64,000 nucleotides of DNA from Chryseobacterium pennae. Lineage in GTDB: Bacteria > Bacteroidota > Bacteroidia > Flavobacteriales > Weeksellaceae. A program made the position numbers and the translations under genes. Shown here piece by piece: positions 60,039-64,000 of this stretch. Each line of letters starts with the position of its first letter. Position 1 is the first letter of the stretch. The notes below the pieces were generated by a model. It saw nothing but the letters and a program-made list of their open reading frames with translations, had not been told where the DNA came from and ran no database searches. The stretch lies in assembly GCF_003385515.1 (NCBI RefSeq), contig NZ_QNVT01000002.1, positions 310,001 to 374,000 of the forward strand. Reading direction: 5' to 3'.

Positions 60039-63032
60039 ATGAGAGTTTGGGCATTGTTTTTCACTTGCTTATATTTCAACATATACGGACAACGCTATAC
60101 ATCTACCTGGTATAATATTGACAACGGACTTCCACAAAGCAGTGCAAAGGCCATTGTTAAGGATAAGTATGGCTTTATCTGGATCGCTACAGAAAACGGA
60201 ATTGTACGGTATGACGGAAGTTCCTTTATTACTTTCAACAGTTTTAAAATAAACAATCTTCACTTTGGTGAATTCATTGGTGATCCTTCTCAGGACAGTA
60301 TTACCGTCCTTAATGATTTCCAGGAGAACAAAGTCATTATTAAAAACAGGTTTCCTAAACTGACAAAACTTCACAGCAGTGATAAAATAACTTTCACAAC
60401 GGGGAATGAATTTCTGCACCGGGTTGCCAATAATATCCTGGCCTGTAATTTTTATAATGACGTTCAGTATTTTGTAAGACTCAAAAATTCAACTTACAGT
60501 TTTACTGAAAAGAACAGTATTGTCTACAAAGACCATAAAGGAAGAGAAACCAAAATCTCCATCCCTTTTTCCAATAAAGATTTGAACAATATGTTCGTAT
60601 TTAATGAAGTTCTTTTCATTAATGATATGAAGAACAGAAAAACCTACTCTATTGATAATGGAAAGGTGTCTGTTTATGAAGGTCCAAGTCTTTTTAATGA
60701 CCCAAATACCAGAGTGTATTGGCAGCAGATTACCAATCAAACCTTTATCATCAATCACAATAATATCTATATTGTAGTAGGTAATGAGAAAAAACTTGAT
60801 CTGAAATTCCTTGTAGAATATGATGAAATAGGAAGTCACTCCTATTGTTCTATGTTTTATGGATGGAAATTCAACAAACTTTATCTCGGAACCCTGAACA
60901 ATGGTTTAAATGTACTGAAGCTCTCCGACTTCTATGTAGCCAAGAAAAAAGAAGACTTCTCCAATAATGTTTACTATGCTTCTCTACCCATGAGTAAGAA
61001 GACTATCATTGCGGAAGACGGAACGGAATTCGGAAGAGACGGAATTGTAAAGAAATATCCTTTGGGTAATAATGACAACTATCTTATGATGTATGACAAA
61101 GCCGGAAATATACTGATCCGGAAAAGAAGCAGCGTCATTAAGTTTTACAAAGATTCTGGTTACAAAAGGAAGGATTCTACTTTTATAAAACATGGATTTC
61201 AGGCTTTCTTACAGAGTGGAAGTCTTTATGGAGCTTCCTTTTCAGATTCTTCAAAAAGTCAACTTCAGATTTTTAAAGAAGATACTTTCTCAAAACCTGA
61301 TTATACCTACGAATTTGACAGTTTCGTCAACACTTTCTTTCAATACCGTGAAAATGAGATCTTAGTGGGCAACAGTGACGGTCTGTATTCTGCAGTCTTG
61401 GGAAGTAAAACAGTTACTCCCATTCACAAAAACATCCATGTTAAAAGCATTATCAGGACAAAGGACAATCTGATCTGGGTGATGACCAATAAAAGTGGCT
61501 TCTATCTTCTCAGAGATAGAAAACTCATTAAAATGCCTACCGACAGAAATAACCATCTGATGTCTGCCCATTATATTCTGGAGGACAGGAATGGTTTCTA
61601 CTGGATATCTTCCAATAACGGACTTTTCAAAGTTCCAAAGAAACAGCTGCTGCAGTATGCACAAAACAGGAAAAACCCTGTCTATTATTATCGTTTTACG
61701 AAAAGAGACGGATTTCTGACCAATGAGTTCAACGGCAGTTCGCAGCCTAATGCCTATGCACTGGAAAATGGAGATTTTGTATTTCCTTCGATGGATGGAT
61801 TTGTGTTTTTCAATCCGGACCATGTCAGAACCTTTTACCCAGACAAAGATAAAATATTCATAGAACGGGTAAAGATTGGAAATTCTGAAACAGAATATTT
61901 TCATGACAGATTGAATCTGGAAAACAATTATAAAACGGCAGAGATATTTATTGACATTCCTTATTATTCTAACCTGGAAAATCTTTATTTAGAAGCTAAG
62001 ATAGCAGGAAAAGAAAACTCTGAATGGGAGCCTGTCACTACGGGAAAAGAGCTTAAATATACGATCAGTAATCTTGATCCTGGAGAGTATACCCTAAGTG
62101 TAAGAATACTGCTTTCTCCGGATGGAAAATTTGAACAAAAATCTATTAAGTTCAAAATAAAACCACTCTTTTATCAGACATTAGTGTTCCGGGTTTCAGC
62201 TTCAATTATTATTCTTGTCATCATCATTGTGATTGTTCAGCTAATGACCAATTTTTTAAGAATCAAGAATAGGGTACTGAAACAGATTGTCCACAATAAA
62301 AATTCTGAACTGAAAGAAACCTCACTTAACCTTGAAGTGGTAAAAAGTGATCTGCGAAAAGAAACGGAATACCAGAAAAAGCTGGTGGAGACGATCAGTC
62401 ATGATATTACTACTCCTATCAGGTTTATTGCCATGCTTTCACAGAAACTTCATGAATCTGATGATCTGGAACTTCAGAAAAAATATTTTGACAGTATTTA
62501 TAAGTCTTCAGAGCAGCTATATCAGTTTACGCTTAATTTAAAAGAATACACTGAACTTTATAAGGCTGAGAATATTTTTGAAGAAGAAAAATATCTGATC
62601 AACAGGATCCTGGAGATCAAGAAAAAACTATTCTGTGAAATTGCAAAAGAAAGAGGTACTACAATCATCAATGCAGCAGAAAGTAATGTTTATTCCCAGG
62701 TGAACGAAAGTATTCTAACAGCTATTATTCATAATATTCTGGATAATGCTGTGAAAAATACCTTTGATGGGGAGATACACCTTAATACAGCAGAAAATAA
62801 TCAAAATATTACCATAACAATTTCTGATACGGGAACAGGAATGCCTGATGAACAGATCAATATGTATATGAGTCTGTTCAGGAACCCTAAACTGGAAACT
62901 CCAAGCTTTAAAGGAAAAGGGTTGGGATTGCATATGGTAATTCATCTGGTCAAAAAAATAAATGCAGAAATCAGTTTCAGACACAACCAGCCTCAGGGAA
63001 CGATTGTAGAATTAATGCTCAATAAAAACTAA
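60039..63032 (+). CDS. Two-component propeller sensor histidine kinase
   Basis: The 997-aa protein has a signal peptide (MRVWALFFTCLYFNIYG) and a long periplasmic beta-propeller with two-component-propeller repeats (GLPQSSAKAIVKDKYGFIWIATENGIVRYDG, DRNGFYWISSNNGLFKVP). A Y_Y_Y-type domain (about 610-705) and one membrane helix (about 715-740) follow, then a kinase core with His788 in TISHDITTPIRF, N-box NILDNAVKN and glycine boxes DTGTGMPDE and GKGLGLHM. It lacks the receiver and AraC domains of hybrid systems; the partner regulator is the next gene, 6 bp on. The ligand is unknown. Confidence 0.9.
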   Translation: MRVWALFFTCLYFNIYGQRYTSTWYNIDNGLPQSSAKAIVKDKYGFIWIATENGIVRYDGSSFITFNSFKINNLHFGEFIGDPSQDSITVLNDFQENKVIIKNRFPKLTKLHSSDKITFTTGNEFLHRVANNILACNFYNDVQYFVRLKNSTYSFTEKNSIVYKDHKGRETKISIPFSNKDLNNMFVFNEVLFINDMKNRKTYSIDNGKVSVYEGPSLFNDPNTRVYWQQITNQTFIINHNNIYIVVGNEKKLDLKFLVEYDEIGSHSYCSMFYGWKFNKLYLGTLNNGLNVLKLSDFYVAKKKEDFSNNVYYASLPMSKKTIIAEDGTEFGRDGIVKKYPLGNNDNYLMMYDKAGNILIRKRSSVIKFYKDSGYKRKDSTFIKHGFQAFLQSGSLYGASFSDSSKSQLQIFKEDTFSKPDYTYEFDSFVNTFFQYRENEILVGNSDGLYSAVLGSKTVTPIHKNIHVKSIIRTKDNLIWVMTNKSGFYLLRDRKLIKMPTDRNNHLMSAHYILEDRNGFYWISSNNGLFKVPKKQLLQYAQNRKNPVYYYRFTKRDGFLTNEFNGSSQPNAYALENGDFVFPSMDGFVFFNPDHVRTFYPDKDKIFIERVKIGNSETEYFHDRLNLENNYKTAEIFIDIPYYSNLENLYLEAKIAGKENSEWEPVTTGKELKYTISNLDPGEYTLSVRILLSPDGKFEQKSIKFKIKPLFYQTLVFRVSASIIILVIIIVIVQLMTNFLRIKNRVLKQIVHNKNSELKETSLNLEVVKSDLRKETEYQKKLVETISHDITTPIRFIAMLSQKLHESDDLELQKKYFDSIYKSSEQLYQFTLNLKEYTELYKAENIFEEEKYLINRILEIKKKLFCEIAKERGTTIINAAESNVYSQVNESILTAIIHNILDNAVKNTFDGEIHLNTAENNQNITITISDTGTGMPDEQINMYMSLFRNPKLETPSFKGKGLGLHMVIHLVKKINAEISFRHNQPQGTIVELMLNKN

Positions 63033-63038
63033 CTTATT

Positions 63039-63650
63039 ATGAATGAAAGAATCTTAATTGCTGATGATCACTATGTAGTCAGAGCAGGAACCGCTTTGGT
63101 TCTTGAATCCGGATTTCCGGAACTGAAAATAGATTTTGCGGAAAACTACGGGCAGGTAAAGAAAATGCTGGAATCTCAGGATTACAGTCTTATTATTTTG
63201 GATATCGATATGCCGGGTACACAATATAAAAAGATGATTTCTGAGCTTAAAGCCATACAGGCTGATATAAAAATCCTTGTATTTTCAGGATATGATAAAG
63301 ATGTAGCCATCCAATACATCCGGGAAGGTGCTGAGGGCTACCTGAACAAGCAAAGCAGTGAGGAGGAAATTAAAAATGCAGTACGTACAGTGATTGAAAA
63401 AGGCTATTTCTACCCTGCAGAGCTGATAGGACTTATCATTCAGAATAAAAAAAGCAATCCCGCTGAGAAACTTTCATCCCGAGAATATGAAATTTTTAAA
63501 CTTTTAGCAGATGGAAACGGAAACCTTGAAATTGCCAACAGGCTCAATATCCAGATGTCAACAGTAAGCACCTATAAAAAAAGAATTTTCCAGAAACTTG
63601 ATGTAGCCAATATTGCTGAGCTTATCAAGGTGTATGAAATGATGCACTGA
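63039..63650 (+). CDS. NarL/FixJ-type response regulator
   Basis: The 203-aa protein has a receiver domain with phospho-acceptor Asp55 in IILDIDMPG and a C-terminal LuxR-type helix-turn-helix (about 140-200; LSSREYEIFKLLADGNGNLEIANRLNIQMSTVSTYKKRIFQKL). It begins 6 bp after the propeller kinase gene and is its cognate regulator. Targets are unknown. Confidence 0.93.
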   Translation: MNERILIADDHYVVRAGTALVLESGFPELKIDFAENYGQVKKMLESQDYSLIILDIDMPGTQYKKMISELKAIQADIKILVFSGYDKDVAIQYIREGAEGYLNKQSSEEEIKNAVRTVIEKGYFYPAELIGLIIQNKKSNPAEKLSSREYEIFKLLADGNGNLEIANRLNIQMSTVSTYKKRIFQKLDVANIAELIKVYEMMH

Positions 63651-63887
63651 CAGTTGGAAGACAGGAAACTGGAAGAGAGAGGTTATCAAGCCTTCAGAAT
63701 CAATGTAATCTCATTTTATTAATTGGAAAATTATTGATTTTGTTCTCTATTCCAGTATCCAGCCTCATTACCAATTCCTATCACCATGATTGAGATAATG
63801 ATTTTTACAATTAAAAAATAATCAGGAAATTTACAGAACCATATTTTCTAAGAAACACTGCATTTTAACTGCAAAATCAAAAATCTA
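63651..63887. repeat. Intergenic inverted repeat of the GGAAG family
   Basis: GGAAACTGGAAGAGAG (63664-63679) and CTCTATTCCAGTATCC (63745-63760) pair at 14 of 16 positions. The arms resemble the repeat tract at 14543-14831. No gene lies in between. Confidence 0.55.
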
Positions 63888-64000
63888 TTGGAAAAAGCAG
63901 ATCAGGGAAGCCTACGTTTCCGATATATAAAACTTTGTATTTTCTTTTCCGGACTGTCGGTATTTGCACAGCTTTATCTTTTTCAGCCAATGCTGCCCAT
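63888..64000 (+). CDS. Start of an MFS transporter, cut by the window edge
   Basis: From a TTG at 63888 the frame reads MEKADQGSLRFRYIKLCIFFSGLSVFAQLYLFQPMLP to the end of the window. The first helix with FAQLYLFQPMLP is typical of YnfM-type MFS exporters. No ATG is available upstream in frame (a stop lies at 63849-63851). Only 37 codons are visible, so the family call is tentative. Confidence 0.55.
   Translation, partial: MEKADQGSLRFRYIKLCIFFSGLSVFAQLYLFQPMLP

Noticed and set aside
1..64000. CRISPR array, tRNA, rRNA, prophage or intact insertion sequence
   Set aside because: Looked for on both strands by eye; no regular spacer repeats, tRNA-like cloverleaf ends, transposase motifs or phage structural genes were found.

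Overview
The window is a 64 kb stretch of a low-GC chromosome from a flavobacterium, most likely Chryseobacterium or a close relative (Bacteroidota, Weeksellaceae). The evidence is the repeated -7 promoter element TAnnTTTG, a SusC-type receptor, a type IX secretion sorting domain, GLPGLI, DUF4294, DUF6952 and DUF1015 proteins, a GldI-like lipoprotein, and small MNIO-peptide genes of the kind known from Chryseobacterium. No rRNA, tRNA, CRISPR array, prophage or intact insertion sequence is visible, so most of it reads as ordinary chromosome with a few accessory islands.

Layout. 1-3.9 kb: start of a SusC receptor (cut by the window edge), divergent from an MFS transporter and a Nudix-fold regulator with a degenerate Nudix box; a probable sugar-uptake locus. 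4-7.3 kb: glutaryl-CoA dehydrogenase and a secreted alpha/beta hydrolase. 7.8-14.5 kb: four-gene operon of TonB receptor, DUF4876 lipoprotein, DUF6850 barrel and diheme MauG/CcpA-type peroxidase. 14.8-22.8 kb (minus): patatin-barrel protein, lipoprotein-DUF922-AddB-like nuclease operon, rsmG, GLPGLI protein. 23-28.7 kb: aspartate aminotransferase, peroxiredoxin-thioredoxin group, BI-1 protein, LuxC-like reductase divergent from ferredoxin. 28.8-36.4 kb: serC-serA-DUF1015 and three tandem M28 peptidases, the first lacking key catalytic residues. 36.6-47 kb: small unknowns, aspartic protease, two PPIases, ilvE, mnmD, Nudix hydrolase, M42 peptidase, rpe.

47.2-49.1 kb (minus): a compact cluster of a 74-aa secreted precursor peptide ending in CPACGMG, a DUF692/MNIO iron enzyme 3 bp downstream, and a four-helix DUF1772 membrane protein. 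This is a RiPP (modified peptide) cluster and the most interesting system here. 49.2-58.4 kb: GH29 fucosidase, ndk, a putative sigma-54-driven small RNA, rsgA, DAHP synthase-chorismate mutase, a dnaX gene split at an 11-A tract, a TetR regulator and an alpha-oxoamine synthase. 58.8-64 kb: AraC-type HTH protein, a large non-coding stretch, a propeller-type sensor kinase with NarL-type response regulator, and the first codons of another MFS transporter.

Two loci may deal with oxidised, metal-binding peptides or proteins: the MNIO peptide cluster, and the TonB-DUF4876-DUF6850-peroxidase operon, whose parts recall MbnP/MbnH. The second link is inference. Several intergenic regions carry long imperfect inverted repeats of different families, a feature of this genome worth separate study.
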